Below, in pieces: positions 1 through 8,038 of a stretch of DNA of 46,676 nucleotides (the first letter of the stretch is position 1; each line of letters starts with the position of its first letter). Source of the stretch: JBBQWR01 sp038210495 (GTDB lineage Bacteria > Planctomycetota > Planctomycetia > Pirellulales > DATAWG01); NCBI GenBank assembly GCA_038210495.1, contig JBBQWR010000046.1, positions 1-46,676 of the forward strand, in the 5' to 3' direction. Made by a program: the position numbers and the translations under genes. The notes under the pieces were generated by a model. It was not told where the DNA came from and ran no database searches. It saw nothing but the letters and a program-made list of their open reading frames with translations.

Positions 1-155
1 AACTCGCGTACACGCAGCGGCGCAATGCCGCAGCGCGCCGCAGCCACACCCGAACGACCCGCAAGAAACTCGCCGCGCTGGGCATCCGCCTGACCGGTCT
101 GCCTCGTTGCGGATGGGGCAAAAGTTAGCGCTGTAGTACTAAATCAGTGAATTTC

Positions 156-1658
156 TTACCGCGCCAGAACCAGCGATAACGATTCTAGAAAGCTGCCGTT
201 GTTGCGGTCCCCTTGAATAGTTCGCCCGGACACGCCGATGACCGGCGCGCCGGAGCCACCGATGCGCATTTCGGCGCTCGTTCCCTTGCTCCCATACCAT
301 TCGCTGGCATACGAGTTGCGCGAGTTGAGCGACGTGCCCTGGATCTGCATGAAAGTGACCGATAGCCCGTCGATTCGATTCGAGGCCTTCAGCGTGAGCC
401 CACTGATGGCGAAGCCTTCCCGGGCTTTGATCGTCAACAGTTGGCCGCGGGTCTGCCCGTGGGCGACGCCCTTCACTTCGCCCATCGACGTCGCGAAGAT
501 GGGCCGGACCATGCCGATGAATTTATCGCCCCCTCCCAGACTCGCCTCGCCGACTTCCAAACCGATCAACAAGCCGCCAGAGGGGACGCCGTCGATGTTG
601 AATGGGGTCCCGCGAATTCCGCCGACCGCCGGCGCGATCGTGTATTTTTTCAACCGCTGCGCGGTTTGAATCCGCGTGAACATGCGGACGTTGACCTCCT
701 GCATCAGCTTATCGACCCGCAACTTGAGCAGGCCGGTGAGTCGCGGCTGTGCTTTGCCATACCAGAACAGCGCCCGACTTTCGGAATGCTCACGGAGCGT
801 GGCTTCTTGGCCGGCCGCATAGACCCACCAGGCGTCGGCCACTTTGACCAATTCCTCGGTGGCGTCGGTCGCGTTCAACTCCAACACGGCGACCGCCTTC
901 AGCTTCGGCTCGTCTCCGAGCGCCAGAAAGGGCACGCCCGCGTCCCAATCGGATTTGACCATCGCCCGGAAAAAACCGACGGCAAAGTTGGCCGCCGGGT
1001 CGAGCGGCTTTTCGTCGAGCGCCTTCAGCGACGTCGAGACGTTGGCGTAGGCGGCCTGCATTTCCTCGACTTCTTTGCTCCGACTGGCGAATTGCTTGAT
1101 GAACTCGGGGTCGTGACTCTTTTTGGCGGCCGCCGAGCCGAGCGCGCCGGCTTTCGTGGCGACTTCGAAATCGTCGGTAGCGATCGCGTCGTCCATCGCC
1201 AACGAGGCGACTTCCACCAGGGCTTTGTTTTGCGCCGGAGTCAACGGCTGCTTCGACAGGGCCGCGATCGATTCGAGCTTCGCCTGGGCGATGTCCATCG
1301 CGAACGAGCGCCCCATTTCGTCGATGGCTTGCATGGCCACGCCCGGGTCGGCGACGCCCGTCGCATAGTCGCGAGCCATGCGCAGCAGCGCGTACCGGCC
1401 GGCGGGATCGCCCTGCGTTTCGATTCCCTGTTGGAGGAGCTTGCGAGCCAAATCCAATTTTTGAGCGCCGTTCTTGGCGGCGTCGATGTCCTGCTTGAAC
1501 AGCTGCTTGATCGTTTGGACCGCAGCCTCCTGAGCCGCCTCGCTCGGGACCGCCGGCATCGCGGCCACCGGCGTGTCATCCTCCGCGCCGCGGACGGCAG
1601 ATGCAGCGCTGATGAAAATCGCGAGAATAAAGCTAAGTATGTAGGCTAAATTACCCAT
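156..1658 (-). CDS. Secreted protein of unknown function, possible jacalin-like C-terminal domain
   Basis: About 500 residues. I start at 1658 because the protein then opens with a clean signal peptide (MGNLAYILSFILAIFISAAS, Ala-rich cleavage region before GAEDD); the frame stays open to 1781 but that extension is Arg/Cys-rich and unlike a secretion signal. After the signal comes a long alpha-helical stretch (about residues 40-350) rich in Ala, Lys and Glu with repeated short helices. The last 150 residues switch to Gly/Ser-rich beta sequence, with GGLLIGLEVG, a WYG motif and SGAPVIGVSGR. Alternating strands and Gly turns of this kind resemble a jacalin-like beta-prism, but I cannot confirm this without a profile search. 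No enzyme motif is visible. It is likely exported and may bind a carbohydrate or surface ligand (inference). It lies tail-first at the window edge and transcribes away from the J-like-domain gene. Confidence 0.8.
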   Translation of the reverse strand: MGNLAYILSFILAIFISAASAVRGAEDDTPVAAMPAVPSEAAQEAAVQTIKQLFKQDIDAAKNGAQKLDLARKLLQQGIETQGDPAGRYALLRMARDYATGVADPGVAMQAIDEMGRSFAMDIAQAKLESIAALSKQPLTPAQNKALVEVASLAMDDAIATDDFEVATKAGALGSAAAKKSHDPEFIKQFASRSKEVEEMQAAYANVSTSLKALDEKPLDPAANFAVGFFRAMVKSDWDAGVPFLALGDEPKLKAVAVLELNATDATEELVKVADAWWVYAAGQEATLREHSESRALFWYGKAQPRLTGLLKLRVDKLMQEVNVRMFTRIQTAQRLKKYTIAPAVGGIRGTPFNIDGVPSGGLLIGLEVGEASLGGGDKFIGMVRPIFATSMGEVKGVAHGQTRGQLLTIKAREGFAISGLTLKASNRIDGLSVTFMQIQGTSLNSRNSYASEWYGSKGTSAEMRIGGSGAPVIGVSGRTIQGDRNNGSFLESLSLVLAR

Positions 1659-1707
1659 ACGCACGTGGTTTGATAGCTTAACCGCGGTAGCGGCGTCATG
1701 TGAGTAG

Positions 1708-1738
1708 CCGTGGGTGCAGCGCTTCGCGGAACCCACGG
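1708..1738. repeat. Hairpin repeat with 8-bp perfect arms
   Basis: CCGTGGGT at 1708-1715 pairs with ACCCACGG at 1731-1738 across a 15-nt loop containing GCGCTTCGC. It lies just upstream of the start chosen for the 156-1658 gene, inside the open frame that extends upstream, which supports the shorter start. No U-run follows on either strand, so it is a palindromic repeat rather than a terminator. Confidence 0.6.
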
Positions 1739-1864
1739 TATCAAGCGAAAATAAATCCGGAGCCGCGTAGCGGCGAAACAATTCTTGAGGCCCATCGATG
1801 CACAGTTTCGCCGCAACGATCTAGTCACGCCATTTAACGTGGCTCTTCATTTGCGGTTGTTTAT

Positions 1865-1913
1865 CCGGGGGTTTCGCTCGCTGTCCTGGCGGACAGCTTC
1901 GCTTCACCCCCGG
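1865..1913. repeat. Compound hairpin repeat
   Basis: Outer arms CCGGGGGT (1865-1872) and ACCCCCGG (1906-1913) enclose an inner perfect stem GCTGTCC / GGACAGC with a TGGC loop. The 1659-2007 gap otherwise holds only the 1708-1738 hairpin and no convincing ORF. The nested stems and the TTCGCT/CTTCGC symmetry suggest a mobile or structural intergenic palindrome. Confidence 0.65.
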
Positions 1914-2007
1914 CTATTCACATGACGCCGCTATCGCGGCTAAGCACCTAAATCGGGACCGGTTGGAGTTTTAATCCATTCGCAATTCAACCGCCCGATC
2001 GTCCCTT

Positions 2008-3501
2008 TCACTCCGTCGTCACCTCGGGCGTTTTCTTCGCTTTCAAGCCCGTTCCGCCCGCTTGCAGATCGATTACTTGCAACGTGGCTTTACGAATCAA
2101 TTCGTTGTTCGCCGATTTGCGAGCGGTCACGAGACTGGTCACGGCCAGTTGCATCGCGATGTCGTTGCGGCGGGCGGCGAGCGCTTCGTCGATCAGGTCG
2201 TTGGCCGTCATCGATACGGCTTCCCAACCGGGCGACCCGGTGACATGCGGTCGCAGATCGGACAGCATCTTCGCTCGCATCGCCAGCGCGTCGATCGCGA
2301 ACCGCTCGTTCAGCGCGTCGACGACGCTGCTCGCCGTGGCGACATCGCCGCCATCGATCGCCGAATTCAAGGCCTTGTCCAGTGCCACATATACCAATGC
2401 CGCGTCATCCCAGCGACCGACGAGCTTGAGCACAGCGGCGGGCGTCGCGTCGACCGCTTTTTCTTGAAACTGTCTCTGGCCCTCGGCGAGTGCGGCAGCG
2501 TTGGGAACGGCCACCTTGTGGGTCTTTACGGCGTCGCTCGACTTCACCGGTGGCTTGGCCTCGACGGGGATCGGTCTGGAGCTCTTGTCAGGAGCCGGCG
2601 TCACGGGCAGCGTCGTTGCGACGATCGGTTTTTCCGTCTCCACGGGCGTTTTGACGATCGCATTTTCACCGGGCTTATGCTTTTGCGGATCGACCGTTGC
2701 CGAATCGATCGGCGGCGCGACGGACAACTCGGGATTCGGCGCCGGGAATGTCACTCCGCCGTCACTCGCCGGAGCTTGGACAATCGCCGGGTTATTCGTC
2801 GGCCCGGTATCCGGATTGTTGTGACGATTGAGCAAGTTCATCGCGAGCCAGACGATCGACCCAAAGGCAACCGTCGATCCGACGATCAGAGCGATCGCCA
2901 GTCCGGCCTTCGATCGTTCTTCCGGAACCGCGTCGACCAGCGGTGGAGGAGCGATGGCTTGTCGGCTCGGCGGCGGCGCCAGGGCCAGCGCCGCTCCATT
3001 GCCGGCCGATCTCGCGCCTGATAGGCCGACCGGCGGCAGCGAGGGCGCCAGCGGCGGCGAGAGGGGCGCCAGCGGCCGATAGAACGATCCGCCGGCCTGA
3101 GCCGGCGCCGAACCGACCGCGGCAGGCGATTCGGGCGCCCTGACCGCCGGCGCGCTAGCGGCGACTTTCGCCGGCCCGGTAATCGGCGGCGGCATGAACA
3201 CGGGCGGCAGCGGCGTCCCCCGCAATTTGGACCGCAGTTGCTCGTCGTACTCCGCTCGCTTCTGGGGCTTCATCAAGCACAATTTGGCCGTCGCGATTTC
3301 GTTCAAAAGCTGCTGCGAAAGATCGGCCTGCGGACCGTTCTTATACGTTTTCACATGCGACATCTGGCGGTCGGCGGCGGCTTGAATCACGTCCGGATCG
3401 CTCTCGAACAGTCCCAGTCCCAACAGCCGATAATGGTTCGGCGGCTGTTCCTGGGGCGGAATCGAAAGCCACTTGTGATAAAAATCGAATTCGGCTGACA
3501 T
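2008..3501 (-). CDS. J-like-domain membrane protein
   Basis: 497 residues. The N-terminal 90 residues carry a DnaJ-like helical fold: NHYRLLGL at 22-29, helix II with QAAADRQ, and a final KRAEYDEQL motif. The HPD tripeptide needed to stimulate Hsp70 is missing; QMSHVK sits near where helix II ends. A long Pro/Ala-rich linker (about 95-195) follows, then a single membrane segment at about 199-224, then a Pro/Val-rich segment and a helical C-terminal domain (about 335-490). Proteins with a degenerate J domain opening EFDFYHKWL are common in planctomycetes, which is one reason for the taxonomic guess. The topology puts the J-like domain in the cytoplasm and the helical tail outside (inference). 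The exact role is unknown; without HPD a canonical co-chaperone role is unlikely. Confidence 0.85.
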   Translation of the reverse strand: MSAEFDFYHKWLSIPPQEQPPNHYRLLGLGLFESDPDVIQAAADRQMSHVKTYKNGPQADLSQQLLNEIATAKLCLMKPQKRAEYDEQLRSKLRGTPLPPVFMPPPITGPAKVAASAPAVRAPESPAAVGSAPAQAGGSFYRPLAPLSPPLAPSLPPVGLSGARSAGNGAALALAPPPSRQAIAPPPLVDAVPEERSKAGLAIALIVGSTVAFGSIVWLAMNLLNRHNNPDTGPTNNPAIVQAPASDGGVTFPAPNPELSVAPPIDSATVDPQKHKPGENAIVKTPVETEKPIVATTLPVTPAPDKSSRPIPVEAKPPVKSSDAVKTHKVAVPNAAALAEGQRQFQEKAVDATPAAVLKLVGRWDDAALVYVALDKALNSAIDGGDVATASSVVDALNERFAIDALAMRAKMLSDLRPHVTGSPGWEAVSMTANDLIDEALAARRNDIAMQLAVTSLVTARKSANNELIRKATLQVIDLQAGGTGLKAKKTPEVTTE

Positions 3502-3722
3502 AAGTGACGCCTACTTTGCCGACACGCCAATCCGCGAGTGCATGTTCGTGGGCCGGCAAACCGCCGACGAGCCCCACGCGCGTGTCCCACCATCCATCGT
3601 TGATTGTAAGGTCGCCGGGCGCGCCGGATCAACGGGGGAACGACAAGCAGGTGGGCGCAAACAAACGAGCCCCTCGGCAACATCCTCCGTCTGCGCCAAT
3701 AGCGCGGCATCCAACGCGTCGA

Positions 3723-5039
3723 TCAGCCCTCGTCAGCCGAAGCAATCAACAGCTCCCCCGCGTCGACCTCTGCCTCGGCGGCCGCGGCGAGGCTGAGACT
3801 TCTCGCGGACGTGGGCGTTTGATCGGAAATGCGGATTCTGCCAGCGAGCCAGAGGCTCGCGATGCTGGCCGCCGCGGCGATCCAGCCGACGGCGCCGAAA
3901 TGCTCGACTTTGCCGGTATCGGAGATCGCGATCGTCGCGCCGCCGATATAGGCCGCCACGCCGCAGGAGATGTGCTGCACCGAGGAGTTGGCGCTCAGAA
4001 ATCCGCCGCGACGGCTGGGCTCGATGCTGCTGGTGATCATCGCCATCGCGGCGATCATTCGGCCCACGTTGCTGACCATCAGCGCCCCGAACACGACCAC
4101 CGCCAGCGCCACCGACACCGGCGGCAGATGCGTGATCGCTAGCAGCAGCAGGGCGGAGCAAGGACAGATGAGGCGAAAAATCGTCAGCTTCCCGAACCGA
4201 TCGGCGAGCCGGCCGACCACCGGCGCCGCGATCAGTGTCAGTCCTCCGCCGGCGATGTAAATGATCGGCAGTTGCTGCTCGGTCATGCCGACGTTGGCGA
4301 CAAAATAAGTGCTCACATACGGAAATACGGAAAATCCCCCGACCATCAAGCAGACGATCAAGGCAAACGCATTCAGATGGTTGGCATGCGAAAACGTCTC
4401 GATCAGAGCCCGCAGCGGATGGGCGTGCGAGGAGTGAACGTGGGAATCCAAGGCCGGCAGCGCCAGTGGAGTCAGCGCTAGGGCCGGAAATCCTCCGATC
4501 ACCAGCGCGACGAATGGTATGTGCCAACCGTAATTGGTGCCCAGAAACAGGCCCAGCGGCACGCCGGCCACCGACGCCAGCGCGAATCCGATCATGAGCG
4601 AGCCCGTGGCCTGCCCGCGACGCTGCTCGGGAAACACATCGCCGATGATCGTCATCGACATCCCGCCCAATATCCCGCCAAAGGCGCCGGTTGCGATCCG
4701 CGCCAGCACGAGCAGAACGTACGTCGGGGCGAGCGCGCACAGCAGCGTCCCCAGCAGAAATCCGGCGTAGAGAATCATGAACGCGCTGCGCCGGGCGAAC
4801 CGATCGACGATCGACGAAGCGACCAAGCCCGCGGCGCCGGCGGCGAACGTATAAGACGACACGATCAAGCCAAATTCATTCGGCCCGATCTTCAGCGTCC
4901 GCATGAGTTGCGGCCCCAGCGGCATGACGATCATGAAATCGACGATCGTCGTAAACTGGACGGCGGCCAGAATAATCAGCACGAGCCGTTCGCGCCGCCG
5001 CGTTTCGGGTGTAGCGTCATTGGCGATCTCTCCGGTCAT
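3723..5039 (-). CDS. MFS transporter (drug:H+ antiporter-like)
   Basis: 438 residues with about twelve hydrophobic segments and a cytoplasmic gap in the middle, near residues 200-215. Between the second and third helices is DRFARRSAFM, the family's loop-2/3 motif A in a loose form, with a second version (GRLADRFGKL) in the second half, as expected for the duplicated MFS fold. Helix 5 has the Gly/Pro-rich antiporter-type sequence (SVAGVPLGLFLG). The overall pattern fits the DHA1/AraJ-like exporters. The substrate cannot be read from sequence. It stands alone: about 220 bp separate it from the J-like-domain gene, and it is followed upstream by repeat-rich DNA. A strong Glu/Ala tail ends the protein. 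Confidence 0.88.
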   Translation of the reverse strand: MTGEIANDATPETRRRERLVLIILAAVQFTTIVDFMIVMPLGPQLMRTLKIGPNEFGLIVSSYTFAAGAAGLVASSIVDRFARRSAFMILYAGFLLGTLLCALAPTYVLLVLARIATGAFGGILGGMSMTIIGDVFPEQRRGQATGSLMIGFALASVAGVPLGLFLGTNYGWHIPFVALVIGGFPALALTPLALPALDSHVHSSHAHPLRALIETFSHANHLNAFALIVCLMVGGFSVFPYVSTYFVANVGMTEQQLPIIYIAGGGLTLIAAPVVGRLADRFGKLTIFRLICPCSALLLLAITHLPPVSVALAVVVFGALMVSNVGRMIAAMAMITSSIEPSRRGGFLSANSSVQHISCGVAAYIGGATIAISDTGKVEHFGAVGWIAAAASIASLWLAGRIRISDQTPTSARSLSLAAAAEAEVDAGELLIASADEG

Positions 5040-5324
5040 GCGGATTTCCTGCGGTACTCGAAGGGACGGCGGCGGCCAACGCCCTATTTTAGTCCCCGCC
5101 GCGATCAGGCAAGGACAAACGCCTCACCCGCCGGGTTCACGGGGGCGCGATGCAACGTTGAGTATCAAATAATCCGAGTTTCGGCGAGGCACGCAGCACG
5201 CCCGAGTTATTCGTGGTTGCTTATCGCACTTTGCATGACTCGGTCGACTAGGTTGACAAAAGGGGGGGTGAATTCGGCTCGTTGCGCGGCGGCGAGTAGC
5301 GGGCCGGGAGCCGCGAAGCGGCGA

Positions 5325-5479
5325 CACATAGCCGCGGCATCCTGGTGCGCAGTACACGGATGGCCGGTGAGTTGTCGTGCCCAACGGACGACGATAGAGG
5401 GAGAATTGAGGCCCCCCGGGGCGACACCCCTGATCCGCGGTATCGGCCCGGCACTACGAAGCAGGATGCCGCGGCTATG
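5325..5479. repeat. Paired palindromic element, copy A
   Basis: Left arm 5325-5350 starts ACATAGCCGCGGCATCCT; right arm 5461-5479 is its inverse (AGGATGCCGCGGCTATG). About 110 bp lie between, more than in copies B and C. The rest of the gene-free stretch 5040-5508 holds a Gly/Arg-type GCCGCGAAGCGGCG palindrome at about 5310-5323 and no ORF I can support. The right arm lies just downstream of the broken hicB gene, where a hicA partner would be expected. Confidence 0.75.
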
Positions 5480-5508
5480 GGGCCGAGCCTTCGGCTTGGC
5501 CTGCCGTT

Positions 5509-5739
5509 TCACGCGGGAATGCTCACTTCCTCGTAGGCGCCGCTCGCGGCCGCGCGTGCCTCCGCGCGATTCATTTCCAGGGCCTCCGCCAAGGCATCGC
5601 GGAGATTTTCGAGCAACTCGCTCCTCGTTTTGCCCTGCGAGTTCACCCCCGGAACCTCGTCGACTCAGCCGATCCACCATTCGTCGTGTTGCTGGACGAC
5701 AGTCGTGTAAGTCGCCTGGAATTGTCGCCTAATTGCCAT
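5509..5739 (-). pseudogene. hicB-like antitoxin with an in-frame stop
   Basis: Starting at ATG 5739, the frame reads 24 residues ending DEWWIG, then TGA at 5665-5667, then continues in the same frame for 51 codons (VDEVPGVNSQGKTRSELLEN and onward through ALEMN) to TGA at 5509-5511. Joined, it is a full-length HicB/UPF0150-type antitoxin of about 76 codons; related proteins have Trp or Tyr where the stop falls (WWIGW-EE-PGVN pattern), so TGG to TGA is the simplest event. The final TGA overlaps a GTG that would start a HicA-like frame (VKRQ), but that frame runs into a hairpin and the palindrome copy A within a few codons, so no intact toxin remains. It begins 4 bp after the lipoprotein stop codon, on the same strand. 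Confidence 0.72.
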
Positions 5740-5743
5740 CAAC

Positions 5744-5968
5744 CTAGTATGTGCTGCTCGAGCTCGATCGGCCCGAGGCACGTGCCATCGCCGATGGCGC
5801 CGCGTTGCGGCTGGCCGGCTGATGGTTGGCTGCGTAGTCGCCGTATTGATTGGCTTCCGGGCTGTCTTCGTGGACGACCGGATAGCAGTCGTCGTACGGA
5901 TGCGAGCACATCGAACAGCCTCCGGCGCCGGCCCATGCCAATAGCGCCACCGCAAGCAAGTTGCGCAT
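5744..5968 (-). CDS. Small Cys-rich lipoprotein
   Basis: 74 residues: MRNLLAVALLAWAGAGGC is a type II signal peptide with the lipobox Cys at position 18, followed by SMCSHPYDDCYPV. The rest is short, Ser/Ala-rich and hydrophilic. The frame stays open upstream to 6175, but 5968 is chosen because it places the signal peptide at the N-terminus. Small lipoproteins with a C-x-x-C-rich start and a Tyr/Asp-rich body are frequent in planctomycetes; their function is unknown. It would be lipidated and anchored by the Lgt/Lsp/Lnt pathway, whose last enzyme is encoded at 20635-22344. Confidence 0.65.
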   Translation of the reverse strand: MRNLLAVALLAWAGAGGCSMCSHPYDDCYPVVHEDSPEANQYGDYAANHQPASRNAAPSAMARASGRSSSSSTY

Positions 5969-6193
5969 GATAGCAGTCTCCCCGGACGCGAGCCGGTTGC
6001 AAAAATGGATAGCCGCGCGAGTTCGGGCAAGACGAAGTTCGCCCGACGGATTGAAAAATTCCACGCAGCCGTGAAGTAGTTTCGGCCTCGCACGAGCGAA
6101 ATCTGAAGAAATCTTACCGGTTGTGCCGGTTATCGGTTGGCGCTGGTGAAGTGGCAGGTTAGACAGGATTGACAAGATTTTCAGGATTGTAGA

Positions 6194-6212
6194 TCAGGCA
6201 CTCTGTGCCTGA
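6194..6212. repeat. Short hairpin TCAGGCAC/GTGCCTGA
   Basis: Perfect 8-bp arms around a TCT loop, 20 bp before the esterase start. Just before it (6160-6187) is a segment of the GACAGGATT type that recurs at 41972-42136. A second hairpin with the same arm core is at 25410-25430. No U-run follows. Confidence 0.6.
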
Positions 6213-6232
6213 CGAGCGAGGCGCCTAATTGC

Positions 6233-7726
6233 ATGTCGAAACTCAATCGCAAAACGGTTCGGCGATTTTGTTTGTGGCTGTTCGTTGCAGCCCTGTCGTT
6301 CAATCGGGCCGAGGCAGTCCAGTTCGAGGTCTCGCTCGATTCGCGTGTCGCCGAAAAACCGACTGCTGGTCGCCTCTATGTTTTGCTGACTCAAGGAAAT
6401 CGCGAGCCCCGTTTCGGTCCCGACTGGTTCCACCCCGAGCCCTTTTTCCGGCTCGACGTTACCGATTTCGCGGCAGCCGCAATCCAGAAAATCGACGATT
6501 CGGCGAGCGGCTTTCCGGAAAAACTCTCGCGGCTGCGGCCGGGTCACTTTCGGGCTCAAGCGGTGCTTGCCCGTAGTTTCGATTCGCCTCATCTGACCGC
6601 CGCCGGAAACTTGTTCAGCCGCGTCGTCGAGTTCGATGTCGCCTCCGATCCGGCGCAAATCGTGCCGCTTACGCTCGATCAACTCGCCACCGAGCCCAAT
6701 TTTCCGGACATCGCCTGGATCAAAGAGGTCGCCGTCAAAAGCGAATTACTGAGCCAGTTTCAGCATCGTGAGGTCGTCGAGCGGGCAGCGGTCGTGCTGC
6801 CGGCTGGCTACGCGGAACATCCCGAGCGGCGATACCCCGTCCTATACGAAGTTCCCGGCTTCGGCGGCAGTCATCGCGATGCCATCGGTCGCTATCCGCA
6901 GCCGCCGCAGGCCGGGCCCGGCGAACTCGAAATGATCCGTGTCATACTCAGCGGTCAGACCGAGTGGGGACATCACGTGTACGCCGACAGCGCGACCAAC
7001 GGGCCGCGCGGCGCCGCTTTGATCAAAGAACTGATTCCGGCGATCGATCGCGCGTATCGCACCGTCGCCGATCCGGGCGGTCGGTTTCTCGCCGGCCACA
7101 GTTCCGGGGGCTGGTCGAGTTTGTGGCTGCAAGTGACCTATCCCGATTTCTTCGGCGGAGTCTGGAGCACATCGCCCGATCCGGTCGACTTCCGCGAATT
7201 TCAGCAGATCGATCTGTACGCCGATCCGCCCACCAACGTCTATCGCGACGCGAGCGGCAATCGTCGCCCGGTTGCCCGCCATGGACAAACGCCCGCGCTG
7301 TGGTTCGACTCGTTCACGCGTATGGACGACGTGCTCTCGCGCGGCGGTCAACTGCGATCGTTCGAGGCTGCGTTCAGCCCGCTGGGCGCGGGCGGCCAGC
7401 CCCGCCGGCTATGGGATCGAGCGACTGGCACCGTCGATTCGGAAGTCGCCAAAGCCTGGCAAGCCTACGACATCCGCCTGACGCTCGAGCGCAATTGGGC
7501 ATCGCTTGGCCCGCGCCTCGGAGGCAAGCTGCACGTCACGGTCGGCGGCCTAGACACCTTCTATCTCGACGGCGCCGTGGTTCGACTGGCCGAAACGCTC
7601 AAGCGCCTCGGCAGCGACGCCCAAATCACCGTAGCCCCGGGTAAGGATCACGCCACCGTCCTCACGCCCGAATATTTCCGCCAATCGCGGGCAGAAATAA
7701 CAGCCGCCTTCCAGCGCCATCAATAG
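6233..7726 (+). CDS. Secreted esterase, alpha/beta hydrolase (putative esterase family)
   Basis: 497 residues. A basic start and hydrophobic core (residues 10-28, ending AEA) form a signal peptide. The N-terminal 180 residues are beta-rich and precede the hydrolase domain, which starts near residue 183 with VVLPAGY and RRYPVLYEVPGFGG, the oxyanion-strand region of the Fes/esterase-D group. The nucleophile elbow is GHSSGG with Ser290; the catalytic His is probably in PGKDHATVL near residue 473. This layout matches enterobactin-esterase-like and feruloyl-esterase-like proteins that cut ester bonds outside the cytoplasm; the true substrate is not known. The gene stands alone between the lipoprotein (divergent) and the ABC permease (convergent). 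Confidence 0.86.
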   Translation: MSKLNRKTVRRFCLWLFVAALSFNRAEAVQFEVSLDSRVAEKPTAGRLYVLLTQGNREPRFGPDWFHPEPFFRLDVTDFAAAAIQKIDDSASGFPEKLSRLRPGHFRAQAVLARSFDSPHLTAAGNLFSRVVEFDVASDPAQIVPLTLDQLATEPNFPDIAWIKEVAVKSELLSQFQHREVVERAAVVLPAGYAEHPERRYPVLYEVPGFGGSHRDAIGRYPQPPQAGPGELEMIRVILSGQTEWGHHVYADSATNGPRGAALIKELIPAIDRAYRTVADPGGRFLAGHSSGGWSSLWLQVTYPDFFGGVWSTSPDPVDFREFQQIDLYADPPTNVYRDASGNRRPVARHGQTPALWFDSFTRMDDVLSRGGQLRSFEAAFSPLGAGGQPRRLWDRATGTVDSEVAKAWQAYDIRLTLERNWASLGPRLGGKLHVTVGGLDTFYLDGAVVRLAETLKRLGSDAQITVAPGKDHATVLTPEYFRQSRAEITAAFQRHQ

Positions 7727-7787
7727 CCGGCGCCGGGACCATAATGAATGCGCCGAATACCCGGGGCTGGAGGCGTTCTCGCTCTTT

Positions 7788-7836
7788 CGGGTGGCCGGGG
7801 TCGGAGGCGCCTCGCCGAAGCCCCGGAGAGTGGTCT
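7788..7836. repeat. Dispersed 48-bp repeat, copy 1
   Basis: This stretch (GGCGCCTCGCCGAAGCCCCGG core) matches 42738-42783 in the opposite orientation with only a few mismatches. It directly follows, on the minus strand, the surviving PIN-toxin fragment, so the element or its insertion may have truncated that gene. A partial related segment is at 7761-7775. Confidence 0.65.
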
Positions 7837-7869
7837 CGCTTTTGAAAACCAGCTACTGAATCGTCCGGA

Positions 7870-7941
7870 TTCGCCGGCCGGTCCGCTCGGCGAACTTGCG
7901 ACATGTAAAATCACATTCGTGTCGAGCACAATGCGCAGCAA
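7870..7941 (-). pseudogene. PIN-domain toxin N-terminal fragment
   Basis: The minus frame reads LRIVLDTNVILHVASSPSGP then AGE, the first strand and helix of a PIN-domain RNase with its first catalytic Asp (the D of LDTN). After about 25 residues the frame turns into Arg/Pro-rich sequence matching the repeat at 7788-7836, and none of the later PIN acidic residues follow. The start would be TTG at 7941 or lie further upstream. I read it as a dead VapC-type or PIN-family toxin. No antitoxin gene could be recognised beside it. Confidence 0.55.
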
Positions 7942-8038
7942 ACGTGCGATTGTCGGTCGGCGGCGATCGCTTCGTCGATCGCGGCGCCGGCTTCTTCCAG
8001 AGTTATGCCATGTGCTGCTACGACTGCGAGTTGGTTCT

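Noticed and set aside
3..128. Open frame at the left edge ending GLPRCGWGKS
   Set aside because: It might be the end of a gene outside the window, but no motif is recognisable in about 40 residues, so it is not annotated.
5665..5667. TGA in hicB as selenocysteine or Trp recoding
   Set aside because: No SECIS-like context is seen, and normal genes in the window end at TGA (for example frr and the ATPase gene), so TGA is a real stop here.
5207..5680. 157-residue minus frame through the repeat region
   Set aside because: It passes through palindrome copy A and hicB in the wrong frame, and is Arg/Gly-rich with no domain.
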